DNA of 64,000 bases from Viridibacillus sp050278625 (GCF_050278625.1 NZ_JBNNTI010000001.1:434001-498000); one strand, 5' to 3'; shown: positions 18,341-28,664, counted from the first letter of the stretch. Notes: generated by a model from the sequence alone, not told the origin. Numbers and translations: made by a program.

Positions 18341-19060
18341 CTATTCCCCCTTTGTCTTTTCTGATAAATATTTATTGTGAAAAGATTGATCAAATCCACC
18401 TAATGTTACCTTATTTTGTGGTTTTCCAATTGATAAAGTTAAATTATCAATATAAAAGTCATCTGCAATAGATGAAGCGTCCAGATAACTTGCAAGTTTT
18501 TTAGCATCCCCTAAAGTACTTGTACTAATAGTTATCATAAATGGTGGTGTTCGAACAGCTAAACTATTAACAGTTGTATGTCCATTAATATCACGAATCG
18601 CTGTTGTTTGTACGATTCTCTTACCATCAATTACGACTGCGTTACCCTTAAAACGATTAATATCATTGACAAGCTTCACTAATAAATCCGGTGAGATATT
18701 TGGCACTGCTTGTCCTAATATCTTCGCTTCTGTTGAAGCATCAACTCTTAGCACTAACCCAGGAGATTTTATTGTCGTTAATCCCGCTTCTTGTTTCAGT
18801 CCTTGAACTGTTTCCCTCAATATGCGATCTGGGCTATCATTTTCTACATTCTCATATTTACTTATCGTTGCATTTAACTGCTGAATGTTTGCTAACAGTT
18901 CTGAATGAAGTTGCTTTTCTAGCGATAATTCTCTGCGAATATCCCATAAATCACGTGTATCACGTTGTTGTGGGTTTTTCACCGTGTTATACTGCATCGC
19001 TAACATAAATCCAATAATGAACAAAACGCTGATGAAAGGTATATGCATTTTACGCTTCAA
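18341..19060 (-). CDS. ylxX: DUF881 family protein (YlxX-like)
   Basis: The 239-residue protein has one N-terminal membrane segment (residues 8-22), a coiled-coil stretch (about 45-75) and a DUF881 domain with GNAVVIDGKRIVQTTAIRD. It is the second of two tandem DUF881 genes between divIB and sbp, as in B. subtilis. The function is not established; extracytoplasmic location is inferred from the topology. Confidence 0.85.
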   Translation of the reverse strand: MKRKMHIPFISVLFIIGFMLAMQYNTVKNPQQRDTRDLWDIRRELSLEKQLHSELLANIQQLNATISKYENVENDSPDRILRETVQGLKQEAGLTTIKSPGLVLRVDASTEAKILGQAVPNISPDLLVKLVNDINRFKGNAVVIDGKRIVQTTAIRDINGHTTVNSLAVRTPPFMITISTSTLGDAKKLASYLDASSIADDFYIDNLTLSIGKPQNKVTLGGFDQSFHNKYLSEKTKGE

Positions 19061-19085
19061 TCTGTCGCCTCCTTACTTAAGGCCA

Positions 19086-19814
19086 TTAAGAATTTCCTTG
19101 GACGGCAGGCATGACAAGCTGCTTACTCCCATCAATCGTCACAACGATATTATCATCAGTAAGTTGGTCAAAAACCCCACCTGCTAATGTTAAACCGGCA
19201 GATAATACCTTTGGGTCACCTACTGCTTCAATGACAAATGGTGCTGGGAATTGGTCATCATCAATCGTAATTACTGGCCCATTACATTTAATATAGGAAT
19301 TAGCTTGTAATCGATGACCATTAATAGCAATAGCTTGAGCTCCAGAAATCTTTAATTCATTCAATACTTTAAAGACGTGACTTTCATGAACGATATAGTC
19401 ATTCGGGTTAACCGATTTCGGATCATATTCAGCATCTTGCAGTGTTACTGTAACACCCGTACCATGTCCAGATATTTTACCAAGTAAAAGACGTAAATCA
19501 TCTGCCTGCTTTACTAAAGCCCTATATCCCTCTTCATTACCCGAAAAGTCTTGTTCGTAATCCTTTATTTTTTGTTGTAAAAGTATTTTTTCTTCTTCAA
19601 GTTCTTTATTACGTTCTTGTTGAGCAATTAAACCCTCACGTAATTGCTCCTTTTTTTCAAAATCAGAAGAGTCTATTTCAGTCATCGAGTTGTCTTTAGT
19701 CTTTGCCATATTATAGGCATATGCGAATAGAAAGCCCAAAGCAATCGAAACTACTAAAAAGGCAAATTGATGTTTAAATGAATGGCGTTTTTTATTGGCC
19801 GGTTGTTTGGTCAT
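19086..19814 (-). CDS. ylxW: DUF881 family protein (YlxW-like)
   Basis: The 242-residue paralogue of the neighbour has one N-terminal membrane helix (residues 15-33), a long charged coiled coil (about 48-95) and a DUF881 domain (GAQAIAINGHRLQANSYIKC). The ATG is 23 bp inside divIB and has a strong AAAGGAGG site, so it is translated by overlap. Function unknown; co-conserved with division genes. Confidence 0.86.
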   Translation of the reverse strand: MTKQPANKKRHSFKHQFAFLVVSIALGFLFAYAYNMAKTKDNSMTEIDSSDFEKKEQLREGLIAQQERNKELEEEKILLQQKIKDYEQDFSGNEEGYRALVKQADDLRLLLGKISGHGTGVTVTLQDAEYDPKSVNPNDYIVHESHVFKVLNELKISGAQAIAINGHRLQANSYIKCNGPVITIDDDQFPAPFVIEAVGDPKVLSAGLTLAGGVFDQLTDDNIVVTIDGSKQLVMPAVQGNS

Positions 19815-20586
19815 CTACTTCCTCCTTTGAAGTTGGTTTACCATATTCACTCGAATACGAGCGATAGAATGAACCTACTTCTAAGTCAATAACCCCTTTT
19901 TCACCTTTTTTGACTTGCGAAATAATAGATGGATAATAACCTAGTTTTTCTGCCAATGTCGTAATAGTTGCACGAACTTCAAAACCATCATTCATAAATA
20001 AACGTATCGCATACGGATTGGATTTTGTTGGAACAGCATTTATCTGAGATATTAAAGTCATTAATTCTTTATCGACTTTGTCCAACTGTTTAATCATCTT
20101 AAGTAATAAAGCGTCTTCTTGAAAACCAACCAAAATTGGTAAATTCAAATCATGTGGTATTTCATCTAAGCTGTAGATTACACCATTTTGCATCACTAGA
20201 TTATATTGACCACCATTCTTAATAAAAGCTTTTTTATCATACTCTTTCACTTTTATATTTACAGTGTTTAACCAGTTCCGTTCAACAGATATACTCTCTA
20301 CCCAATCTTTCTTTTGAATAATCTCTTCAATTTTCTTTGTTTTAAACCCCCATAAAGAATCTCCTACACGGATCTTACTATGCTTTGTGTAGTATTCCGC
20401 ATTTTTTAATTGACCTCCGGTAACTTTAATTTCACTTACGTGACTTAATGATGATTGAAAATAAAGAAGTGCCAGTAAGATAATGCCGAAAATGGCTAGC
20501 AATATTGTAAACCGCTGATTCGTCCTTTTTTTTCGACGTTCACGAAGCGTCGGAATACGTTCTTCTATATCTATAATTTTCTCCAT
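19792..20586 (-). CDS. divIB: cell-division protein DivIB (FtsQ)
   Basis: Bitopic divisome protein working with DivIC and FtsL. The 264-residue product has a basic cytoplasmic N-terminus, one membrane helix (about residues 25-45), then a POTRA domain starting at LSHVSEIKVTGGQLKNAEYY. The ATG at 20584-20586 fits AAGGAG at 8 nt; a GTG three codons upstream would overlap the ribosome site. murG and murB, which precede it in B. subtilis, are not present. Confidence 0.93.
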   Translation of the reverse strand: MEKIIDIEERIPTLRERRKKRTNQRFTILLAIFGIILLALLYFQSSLSHVSEIKVTGGQLKNAEYYTKHSKIRVGDSLWGFKTKKIEEIIQKKDWVESISVERNWLNTVNIKVKEYDKKAFIKNGGQYNLVMQNGVIYSLDEIPHDLNLPILVGFQEDALLLKMIKQLDKVDKELMTLISQINAVPTKSNPYAIRLFMNDGFEVRATITTLAEKLGYYPSIISQVKKGEKGVIDLEVGSFYRSYSSEYGKPTSKEEVDDQTTGQ

Positions 20587-20610
20587 ACTGTGCACTCCTT
20601 CCTCTTTTTT

Positions 20611-21660
20611 TTAAACTCTTTTTGTAAAATTCCAAATAACACCGACTATAAGCCAAGCGGACATTAAGGAAGAACCACCATAACTTATAAAAGGCAAAGT
20701 CACCCCTGTGACAGGTAGTAATCCTGAAACAACACCAATATTCAAAAATGCTTGAAAGCCGAGCATACTAATCAATGCTGCAACGCTGTAATAATAGCTT
20801 AATTGCTGCGTTCTGACCGCTAAAGCATATCCAGAGTATAAAGCTACCGCAAAGGTTATAACGATCAATGCTGCGCCTATAAAGCCTGTTTCTTCGGCAA
20901 TGATAGAAAAGATAAAGTCATTTTGTGGTTCGGGTAAATAGAGATACTTTTGACGGCTGTTCCCAAAACCATGTCCAAACAAACCCGCTGGACCTATAGC
21001 AAGTAAGGATTGAATTGCTTGGAAGCCACTACCTAAAGGGTCTGACCAAGGATCCAAAAACGCCTCTATACGCTTTAATCGATATGGAGCCGCCATGATT
21101 AAACCAACTAAACCGCTTATACCAACCATCATTAGAAAAACGTAAAAACGAATTGGATAACCAGCTATAAAAAGTAAGGCAAAGGATGATACAAGTAAAA
21201 TAAACGCAGAACCAAAATCAGGTTGCAGCATTATAAGCGCTGCTGGCAATAAAATCAATACAAAGTGATTTAATTGAATGGTTCTTTCCGTACTTTTCTT
21301 ACGTGCTAATACAAAGCTTAATTTTACTAGCAATGCAATCTTAGCAAATTCAGCGGGCTGAATACTAAGGGGTCCAAAAGCAATCCAACTTTGAGAACCA
21401 TTTCGCACGGCGCCTATTCCAGGAATCAATACCGCAATTAAAAGTAAGAGAGAAAATATGTACAGTATTGACCAACTTTTTTCCATTCTTAGTAGGGAAC
21501 TATTGGAAACAACGTAAAATGCGGCGACTGCCACACCTAAATAGATTAGCTGCTTGAAAAGAAAAGGGGCAGTATTCCCATAGTGTACCTTGCCCCAATA
21601 AGTCCCTGCAGAATAGACGAAAACAATGCCTATCAATGTCAATAAAATGATTGCACTCAT
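20611..21660 (-). CDS. spoVE: SEDS-family peptidoglycan polymerase (SpoVE/FtsW)
   Basis: Lipid II polymerase of the SEDS family, about ten membrane segments. Conserved loops include VRNGSQSWIAFGPLSIQPAEFAK and YLPEPQNDFIFSIIAEETGF. Position after murD makes it the SpoVE orthologue, which builds spore cortex with SpoVD; a vegetative FtsW role cannot be excluded. The ATG at 21660 has no ribosome site, whereas an in-frame CTG at 21685-21687 lies 8 nt after AAGGA and would add nine polar and basic residues, so CTG initiation is likely. Confidence 0.9.
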   Translation of the reverse strand: MSAIILLTLIGIVFVYSAGTYWGKVHYGNTAPFLFKQLIYLGVAVAAFYVVSNSSLLRMEKSWSILYIFSLLLLIAVLIPGIGAVRNGSQSWIAFGPLSIQPAEFAKIALLVKLSFVLARKKSTERTIQLNHFVLILLPAALIMLQPDFGSAFILLVSSFALLFIAGYPIRFYVFLMMVGISGLVGLIMAAPYRLKRIEAFLDPWSDPLGSGFQAIQSLLAIGPAGLFGHGFGNSRQKYLYLPEPQNDFIFSIIAEETGFIGAALIVITFAVALYSGYALAVRTQQLSYYYSVAALISMLGFQAFLNIGVVSGLLPVTGVTLPFISYGGSSLMSAWLIVGVIWNFTKRV

Positions 21661-21718
21661 AAATAGCGTGCGTTCACGTTGATTCAGCTATGGCATCCTT
21701 CCTGTTGTTCAAATTTCC

Positions 21719-23068
21719 TTACAACTTCATAGCAGCTTCGATGAATTTATCACCACGCACCTCGAAAGTTGGGTATTGATCCCAGCTTGCGCATGCAGGA
21801 GATAATAAGATAACATCTCCTTCATTTGATAAATACGCTGCTTGTTTAACACCTGACTCCATATGATCAGCATATGCTATTTTTGCAACACCACATGATT
21901 CCGCGAATTCAGCAAATCGCTTAGCTGTTTCCCCAGCTACGACAACCGCATGAACATTGCCCATATGTGGACGTAGTTCTTCGAATGAATGCCCTCGATC
22001 TAAACCACCTGCAAGTAAAACAATCGGCTGTTTAAACGCTGCTAATGCACTGCGAGTAGCCAGTGTATTAGTTGCTTTAGAATCATTAAAGATTTTACGA
22101 GTTTGCCATTCTCGAACAAATTGAGTGCGGTGCTTAACACCCGTAAATGATAATAAAACATGCTCAATCTTATCTTTCGGACAATCCATAATGATTGCTG
22201 TTGCTACTGCTACTAAAACATTCTCTAAATTATGCTGTCCAGGAAGAGCAATTTTACTACGTTCGATAAATGGTTTACCTAACCAGTAAATCATGTCATC
22301 ATCTGCACTAATTCCTAAATAATTGATACCCTTTGTTGTGAATGGAATTTTATGTGCATGTGATTTATTTGCATAACTAGCAACTATTTCTTGATCTGCA
22401 TTATAGATTAAATAGTCTGATGCATCCTGATTACGTGTTACAGCAAATTTAGCATTACTGTATTCTTCCATCGAACCGTGATAGTCAATATGCGCCTCGT
22501 ATAAATTTGTCCAAATCGCAATTTTAGGTTTAAATTGTTCAGTACCCATTAATTGGAATGAAGATAATTCTGTAACAATTACATTTTCCTCCGTAGCATT
22601 TTCAGTGACTGCACATGCTACTGTACCTATATTTCCAGCAATCAGAGGATTTAAACCACCTTGATTTAAAATATGATAAAGCAAAGTGGTCGTTGTTGTT
22701 TTACCATTGGATCCCGTAATACCAATCATTGGTGCATCACTTATTAAGTAAGCAAGCTCTATCTCTGTCCAGATTGGAATACCTCGTTTTACAGCATCTG
22801 CTACTAAGATATTTGTATAAGGAATACCAGGGTTTTTAACAACTAATTCGAAACCCTCATCCAGTAAATCCTCTGGATGACGACCGCAAATTACTGTAAT
22901 TCCTTGTTGTAAAAGACGTTGGGCATCCGTATTTTCTTCAAAAGGCTTAGCATCATTCACTGTAACAAATGCGCCCATTTTATGCAGTAATTCCGCAGCT
23001 GCGATGCCACTTTTTGCTAATCCTAGTACAAGTACCTTTTTATGTTCCATCCCTTTTATGTTTTTCAT
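21719..23068 (-). CDS. murD: UDP-N-acetylmuramoylalanine--D-glutamate ligase
   Basis: Adds D-Glu to UDP-MurNAc-L-Ala. The 449-residue Mur ligase shows the ATP loop GITGSNGKTTTTTLLY near residue 115 and the domain-3 signature NDSKATNTLATRSAL. The ATG at 23066-23068 follows GGAGG and overlaps the mraY stop by 4 bp. Confidence 0.96.
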   Translation of the reverse strand: MKNIKGMEHKKVLVLGLAKSGIAAAELLHKMGAFVTVNDAKPFEENTDAQRLLQQGITVICGRHPEDLLDEGFELVVKNPGIPYTNILVADAVKRGIPIWTEIELAYLISDAPMIGITGSNGKTTTTTLLYHILNQGGLNPLIAGNIGTVACAVTENATEENVIVTELSSFQLMGTEQFKPKIAIWTNLYEAHIDYHGSMEEYSNAKFAVTRNQDASDYLIYNADQEIVASYANKSHAHKIPFTTKGINYLGISADDDMIYWLGKPFIERSKIALPGQHNLENVLVAVATAIIMDCPKDKIEHVLLSFTGVKHRTQFVREWQTRKIFNDSKATNTLATRSALAAFKQPIVLLAGGLDRGHSFEELRPHMGNVHAVVVAGETAKRFAEFAESCGVAKIAYADHMESGVKQAAYLSNEGDVILLSPACASWDQYPTFEVRGDKFIEAAMKL

Positions 23069-24039
23069 TTCAAGACCTCCGGAACCACTGCGATCAACGC
23101 TGCAACTACTGCTGTCAACCAGAATGTTAGAACAATACGCCATTCAGACCAGCCTGATAACTCAAAATGGTGATGTAGTGGACTCATTTTAAAAATTCGT
23201 TTACCTGTCAATTTGAAACTTGCTACTTGTAAAATAACAGATAGTGTTTCAGCGACAAAGATAATACCAATCAATAGTAATAACACTTCATGCCCAACTA
23301 ATACTGACAGCATTGCAAGTGCCCCACCTAAAGCAAGTGAACCTGTATCCCCCATAAACACTTTTGCTGGATTTGCATTAAATAGTAAGAAACCAAGTAA
23401 AGCACCTGTTACAGCAAATGCGAATATCGCGATATCAACTTGATTGTTTACAAGTGCTAAAACACCAAATGCAGTAAAAGCAATGGAAGCCGTTCCTGAT
23501 ACAAGACCATCTAACCCATCTGTTAAGTTGACAGCGTTAGAGAAACCTACTAACCAAAAGATTAAGAATAAAACATAAAACCCACCTAAGTTTAAGGCGA
23601 AATCAGTAAGTGGTATCTGAATTGTATTATGGAAAACGCCTAGACCTAATAAGAAATAGGCAGCAATCGAAATAATGATTTGTCCGATTAACTTTTGGAG
23701 GGATGTTAAACCCAAATTACGTTTGAAAATAATTTTAAGACCATCGTCTAAAAAGCCGATTAAACCAAAGCCGAATAAGACAAGAATTAATACAACAGAT
23801 TGTGAAGTAAAGGCATCATTTAGAAAACCTAATACAATTGTTGTTGCGATAATAGCGAATAAGAATATTACGCCACCCATCGTTGGAGTTCCCGCTTTTT
23901 TCTGATGTGATTTTGGTCCTTCTTCTCGAATACTCTGACCAAATTTCATTCGACGTAATAACGGAATAACAGCTGGTGCTGTAATAGCCGTTAAGACGAA
24001 CGAAGTGGCCAAAACGATTAAAGTTGTTGCAATTGTCAT
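23065..24039 (-). CDS. mraY: phospho-N-acetylmuramoyl-pentapeptide transferase
   Basis: Transfers phospho-MurNAc-pentapeptide to undecaprenyl phosphate to make lipid I. The 324-residue, ten-helix protein has the family motifs KKAGTPTMGG, NLTDGLDGL and the C-terminal SPLHHHFELSGWSE. The ATG at 24037-24039 follows AAGGAG. It directly follows spoVD because murE is missing from its usual place. Confidence 0.97.
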   Translation of the reverse strand: MTIATTLIVLATSFVLTAITAPAVIPLLRRMKFGQSIREEGPKSHQKKAGTPTMGGVIFLFAIIATTIVLGFLNDAFTSQSVVLILVLFGFGLIGFLDDGLKIIFKRNLGLTSLQKLIGQIIISIAAYFLLGLGVFHNTIQIPLTDFALNLGGFYVLFLIFWLVGFSNAVNLTDGLDGLVSGTASIAFTAFGVLALVNNQVDIAIFAFAVTGALLGFLLFNANPAKVFMGDTGSLALGGALAMLSVLVGHEVLLLLIGIIFVAETLSVILQVASFKLTGKRIFKMSPLHHHFELSGWSEWRIVLTFWLTAVVAALIAVVPEVLK

Positions 24040-24117
24040 GAAAATTCTCCTTCTAACCTTCTTTAGTACATGTACTATCATAGTAGTTTCAATTCTATTT
24101 TTAAAGACTAACACACG

Positions 24118-26031
24118 CTATTTTTCTAAATAAACGTGAATTATGCCATCTAGTCCGATTTGTGCATCTGCTTTTGGCAGTTGAGATGCAATTTTGGAGC
24201 CATTTCCATGCCATTCTAAACGAAACGGATACTGTAATTTTGCTATATTTTCTCTTGTTTGACCGACCAAATTAGGAACACGCACTTTCTCCACATCCCC
24301 CCATTTGTATTCCTTTTCTAATTGTCCTTTACGTTCAGTAATACCCACTTTATCATGAACATCTTCAATAATTTGCCCTACAATTGGTGCTGCAATAACT
24401 CCACCGAATTGCGTAACGTTTTTTGGGTTATCTATTGCAACATAAACAACGATTTCTGGATCATCTGCAGGTGCGAAGCCGATAAAGGATACAATGTACT
24501 CGCCATCCTTATATCGCCCATCTTCAACTTTTTGAGCCGTTCCAGTTTTACCACCTATACGTAGATGATCTCTAAATGCATTGCGACCGGAACCTAGAGC
24601 AACGACCGATTCTAATGCTTCTCGGACTTTTTTAGACGTCTCAGGCTTAATTACTTGGCGTTTTTTTACTGGTTTATAGTTTTTCAACACTTTGCCTGTA
24701 TCAGTATCGATTAGATTTTTTACTATATATGGTTGATAAAGCGTGCCACCATTAATAGCTGCTGATACTGCCTGGACTTGTTGAATTGGTGTGACAGAAA
24801 TCCCTTGCCCGAATGACGTTGTAGCATGCTCTACTGGACCATATGCCTTTTCAGAAAACAATATCCCACTAGACTCTCCTGCCATATTCGATCCTGTATT
24901 TTGCCCAAAGCCAAAATCCCGAATATATTTCTGAAGTTTTGTTGGTCCTACTCTTCTTCCTAACTCAATAAAACCTGGATTACAAGAATTTTGTACAACT
25001 TCTAGAAACGTTTCACTTCCATGCCCTTCTCGCTTCCAACAACGCAGACGAGCCCCTTCTACCATAGAGTAGCCCGGATCAAAGAATTGATCCTTATCCA
25101 AATCGACTACTTGTTCTTCTAACGCTGCACTTAATGTAATGATTTTAAATGTAGAACCTGGCTCAAATGTCATCCACACCGGTAGGTTTCGGTTATAAAT
25201 TTTGGAATCAACTTTGGAAAATGAAGGAGGAGAGAATGTTGGATAGGATGCTAACGCTAATATTTCACCAGTTTTAGGATTCATTGCAATACCCATTGCT
25301 TGGTCTGCCTCGTATTTCACCATTGCTTGAGCAAGCTCACGTTCTACGACCTTTTGAATATCAACATCAATGGTCAGCTCCATTGTTGCACCGTCATTAC
25401 CTTCTTTCCAACTATCTTGAACATGAGGTAATGCAGCACCTTTCGCATCTGTAAACAGGCGGATTGCGGAAGCTTTTCCCATCAATAAATCATCGTACTG
25501 ATACTCTAATCCAGCTAATCCTTGCTGATCATAACCTGTGAAACCGATTAGCCTAGAGAGTAATTGATCATACGGATAATAACGTATGTAATCAAGCCCA
25601 GCGTAGAGTCCTGGTATATTTTTTTGTTGTATTTTTTCGGCAAGCTCTTTAGATATGTTTTTAGCTTCAGGAGCAAGCTTAATAACATTAACTCTTTGTT
25701 GCATTTTTTTTGCCAATGCTTGCTCATCTACTCCTAGTAAAGTTGCCAGCTCTTTTGCAGCTTCTAAAGGTTTATCATTTTGAGCTGGCATAAAATACAA
25801 TGTTGGGGCTAGTTTATTACCGACAATCAACTTACCATTACGATCTACAATATTCCCTCTTAGACTTGAAACTGGTATTTCACGATCCCAACTTTCTTCT
25901 GCCCTTTTTGTTAACAAATCATGTTGTACAAATTGTACATGTACTAATTTTCCAATAAGCATGAGGAATAAAGCAACAAAGACAATCCACATCCACTGCA
26001 TTCTTTTTTTTGTACTTTTAGTGGCCCACAT
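24118..26031 (-). CDS. spoVD: stage V sporulation penicillin-binding protein SpoVD
   Basis: Class B transpeptidase for spore cortex, partner of SpoVE. The product has a membrane anchor (about residues 12-30), a dimerisation domain, and a transpeptidase domain with EPGSTFK (active Ser), SCN and KTGTAQ motifs. One PASTA domain follows near the C-terminus (VPNLVGQTRENIAKLQ). The ATG at 26029-26031 is chosen by family alignment; the ribosome site is weak, and a GTG at 26046 is an alternative. Confidence 0.93.
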   Translation of the reverse strand: MWATKSTKKRMQWMWIVFVALFLMLIGKLVHVQFVQHDLLTKRAEESWDREIPVSSLRGNIVDRNGKLIVGNKLAPTLYFMPAQNDKPLEAAKELATLLGVDEQALAKKMQQRVNVIKLAPEAKNISKELAEKIQQKNIPGLYAGLDYIRYYPYDQLLSRLIGFTGYDQQGLAGLEYQYDDLLMGKASAIRLFTDAKGAALPHVQDSWKEGNDGATMELTIDVDIQKVVERELAQAMVKYEADQAMGIAMNPKTGEILALASYPTFSPPSFSKVDSKIYNRNLPVWMTFEPGSTFKIITLSAALEEQVVDLDKDQFFDPGYSMVEGARLRCWKREGHGSETFLEVVQNSCNPGFIELGRRVGPTKLQKYIRDFGFGQNTGSNMAGESSGILFSEKAYGPVEHATTSFGQGISVTPIQQVQAVSAAINGGTLYQPYIVKNLIDTDTGKVLKNYKPVKKRQVIKPETSKKVREALESVVALGSGRNAFRDHLRIGGKTGTAQKVEDGRYKDGEYIVSFIGFAPADDPEIVVYVAIDNPKNVTQFGGVIAAPIVGQIIEDVHDKVGITERKGQLEKEYKWGDVEKVRVPNLVGQTRENIAKLQYPFRLEWHGNGSKIASQLPKADAQIGLDGIIHVYLEK

Positions 26032-26114
26032 TGTTCGACATATCACACCTTTTTTTCTTACAAAGTATGATATGACTCTCCGTACTATTCAAATTCTTTG
26101 CGAAATCACATGAA

Positions 26115-28286
26115 CTATTTGTAACGTTCCTCTGGTTTTTTCATTTTCAGAATAATTTTCTTGTTTGCATTTAGTACAGTACCGGCTTTAATACTTTGTT
26201 TCTGTACATAGCCTTCACCTTGAATTTCTATATTAGCACCAGCCATTGTTTGATACGTTAAAATGTTCCGGAGTGACCAGTCTGTGAAATCAGGTACTAT
26301 TGAATCTCCATCTGTCTTCAAGAATACAAAACCACTAGATACGACTTCTGTTTTTTCTGCTGGATATTGATCAATAATTTTTTTACCATTACCTATAGTA
26401 ACCGTTTCGATGCCATTTTCTTCAAATTTTTTTTCAACATCCTCAACAAGTTGGCCTTTTAAGTTCTCCATCGTTTGGGATTTTGTTTTCTTAATTTTTT
26501 GAGGCTTAATATTTAAGTACTTTAAACTACTTCCCATAACTGTATTAAACACTGTTGATGTTGGCTCGGAGCCCACCTCTGTTAGTCCAAGCTTAGGTTT
26601 TTCCACAGCAATGTACATAACTAACTGAGGATTATCTGCAGGAGCCATACCTAAAAATGAATACAAGAACTGATTTTTCCCCCAATAGTAACCACCTGAT
26701 GCTTTCGGAATTTGTGCTGTCCCTGTTTTACCGGCTACTTCATATTCCTTACTCGCAAAGTCTTGACCTGTACCTATTTCGGAATAAATGGTAGAGGCTA
26801 AAATTTTTCTAACTTCTTTTGCCGTTTTTTTCGAAATAGGATTGCCTTTAATTGTCGGGGTGTTCTCTTTGACGATTTTCTTCGTATTTGGATTCACGAT
26901 TTTATCAATTACGTACGGTTGCATCATTTTACCATCGTTTGCTACAGCAGAAACTGCTTGAATCAATTGAATAGGAGTAACCGTAGAACCTTGTCCATAA
27001 GTAGTTGTTACCCGATTAATCGGGTATTTATCTAAAATTTGGCCAGTTGCTTCATTAGGTAAATCAATTCCTGTTTTTTCACCGAAACCAAATTTTTTCA
27101 TATATGAAATAAAAGTATCATCACCCATTAACTTTAATAAATGAGCCATACCTACGTTTGAAGAATGTTGTATTCCTTGTAAATAGGAAATAGGCCCCCA
27201 TCCTACCTGGTTACTATCTCTAATAGTTCGATCAAGAACAGTATATTGACCAGACTGGAAAATAGCATTCGGAAACCATTTACCTTCTTCAATTGCAGCT
27301 GCTAATGTAAAAGTTTTCATCGTAGAACCTGGCTCTATCGTCAACTCTGTCAGTTGGTTTAACCAGCTATTTTCAAGCCCTGTACCGTCTTGTGGGTTAT
27401 ATGTAGGTCTTTGCGAAACAGCTAGGATTTCTCCCGTTTTCGGATTTGCCACGACCGCTACCATCGATTCAGGTTTGTATTTTTTATAAACTTTAGACAT
27501 AGAATCTTCTAAAAAGTTTTGAATGGTTTTATCAATTGTTAGATAGACATCAGCACCATCTTTTGCGGGTTTGACCATCTTATCACTATTAGGTAGCAGA
27601 TACCCCCATACATCACTTTTATATTGAACGCTTCCATCAGTACCGGATAATTCTTTATTATAGATGGATTCTAAGCCCATCTTCCCTACATTTCTAGACT
27701 GTCCATCTTCCTGAGTATCCTTTAGTGCTAAGCCGACTAAGTTTGATGCAAAGATTCCATTTGGATAAAACCGCTTTGTTTCTTCCATCAAAATGATACC
27801 TGGTAGCTTTTCACTCCTGATTTTCTCCATTACACCATGGCTAATATTACGACCAGCAGCACCGAATTCTACTTGGCGGATTTCATTTCCTTGTGCATTC
27901 TTAGATTTAGTATTTAATTTATCAAATATATCTTTTTCACTAATAGGAATATATTTTGCTAAAATCTTTGCAGTTTTCTCTTTATCTGCGACATGCATAA
28001 TAGTTTTCGTTCCTTCAGAAGCCTTTGGACTAATTACTGCTACTAACCGATAGTTAATAGTATCTTCTGCTATAACTTGTCCTTGCCGATCAAGAATGTT
28101 GCCTCTATTAGCTGTAATTACTTTTGATCTTTCATATTTTGCTGCCGCTTTCGCCGCCAAAGCTTGCCCCTCTACTTGTCCTGAAGCTTGGATAAAAAAT
28201 ACACGGAAAAACATAGCAAAAAAGAGCCCTCCATAAACGATTAACATTAGAAAGGCTCCCCATTGAAATCGAAACTTTCTCTTCAT
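26115..28286 (-). CDS. pbpB: penicillin-binding protein 2B, septal transpeptidase
   Basis: Class B PBP essential for septum synthesis. The 723-residue product has an N-terminal anchor (about residues 10-30), a dimerisation domain, and a transpeptidase domain with EPGSTMK, SSNVGM and KTGTAQ. Two PASTA repeats lie at the C-terminus (from about residue 600). Its start overlaps the ftsL stop by 4 bp. Confidence 0.96.
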   Translation of the reverse strand: MKRKFRFQWGAFLMLIVYGGLFFAMFFRVFFIQASGQVEGQALAAKAAAKYERSKVITANRGNILDRQGQVIAEDTINYRLVAVISPKASEGTKTIMHVADKEKTAKILAKYIPISEKDIFDKLNTKSKNAQGNEIRQVEFGAAGRNISHGVMEKIRSEKLPGIILMEETKRFYPNGIFASNLVGLALKDTQEDGQSRNVGKMGLESIYNKELSGTDGSVQYKSDVWGYLLPNSDKMVKPAKDGADVYLTIDKTIQNFLEDSMSKVYKKYKPESMVAVVANPKTGEILAVSQRPTYNPQDGTGLENSWLNQLTELTIEPGSTMKTFTLAAAIEEGKWFPNAIFQSGQYTVLDRTIRDSNQVGWGPISYLQGIQHSSNVGMAHLLKLMGDDTFISYMKKFGFGEKTGIDLPNEATGQILDKYPINRVTTTYGQGSTVTPIQLIQAVSAVANDGKMMQPYVIDKIVNPNTKKIVKENTPTIKGNPISKKTAKEVRKILASTIYSEIGTGQDFASKEYEVAGKTGTAQIPKASGGYYWGKNQFLYSFLGMAPADNPQLVMYIAVEKPKLGLTEVGSEPTSTVFNTVMGSSLKYLNIKPQKIKKTKSQTMENLKGQLVEDVEKKFEENGIETVTIGNGKKIIDQYPAEKTEVVSSGFVFLKTDGDSIVPDFTDWSLRNILTYQTMAGANIEIQGEGYVQKQSIKAGTVLNANKKIILKMKKPEERYK

Positions 28287-28660
28287 TGTCCAGTCACTAC
28301 TTTCACGTTTTTTTCGTTTAGCTTCAAGCCTAATTCTTTCGCTTTATTCCAAATACGCTCATATGTAGAGAGTTCACTTACCTCGATGGACAATTCCGCA
28401 TTTTGTTTCTTCGTTTCATCAATTTTATTTTCGATATTTTGAATTTCAACAGATGTCGTATTTATTGTAGATTGCGTATTTAAGTTCATAACTGACAATA
28501 ATGCTATTACTGTCACCATGGCCACAAGGAGGACTCTTTCCCCCTTAGACAATATTCTTTTGGAAGGTCTAGTTGTTGGCTGCTGGACGGTTCTCTCCGG
28601 TACTGTTGGCTGTGGCTGCTGGATGTACGTTTGCTTTTGTTGCCGATTAAGCAATGCCAT
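28283..28660 (-). CDS. ftsL: cell-division protein FtsL
   Basis: Short bitopic divisome protein, 125 residues: a cytoplasmic Gln/Pro-rich region, one membrane helix (about residues 43-62), then a coiled coil (IENKIDETKKQNAELSIEV). Identity rests on this architecture and on its place between rsmH and pbpB. Confidence 0.92.
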   Translation of the reverse strand: MALLNRQQKQTYIQQPQPTVPERTVQQPTTRPSKRILSKGERVLLVAMVTVIALLSVMNLNTQSTINTTSVEIQNIENKIDETKKQNAELSIEVSELSTYERIWNKAKELGLKLNEKNVKVVTGQ

Positions 28661-28664
28661 TAAA

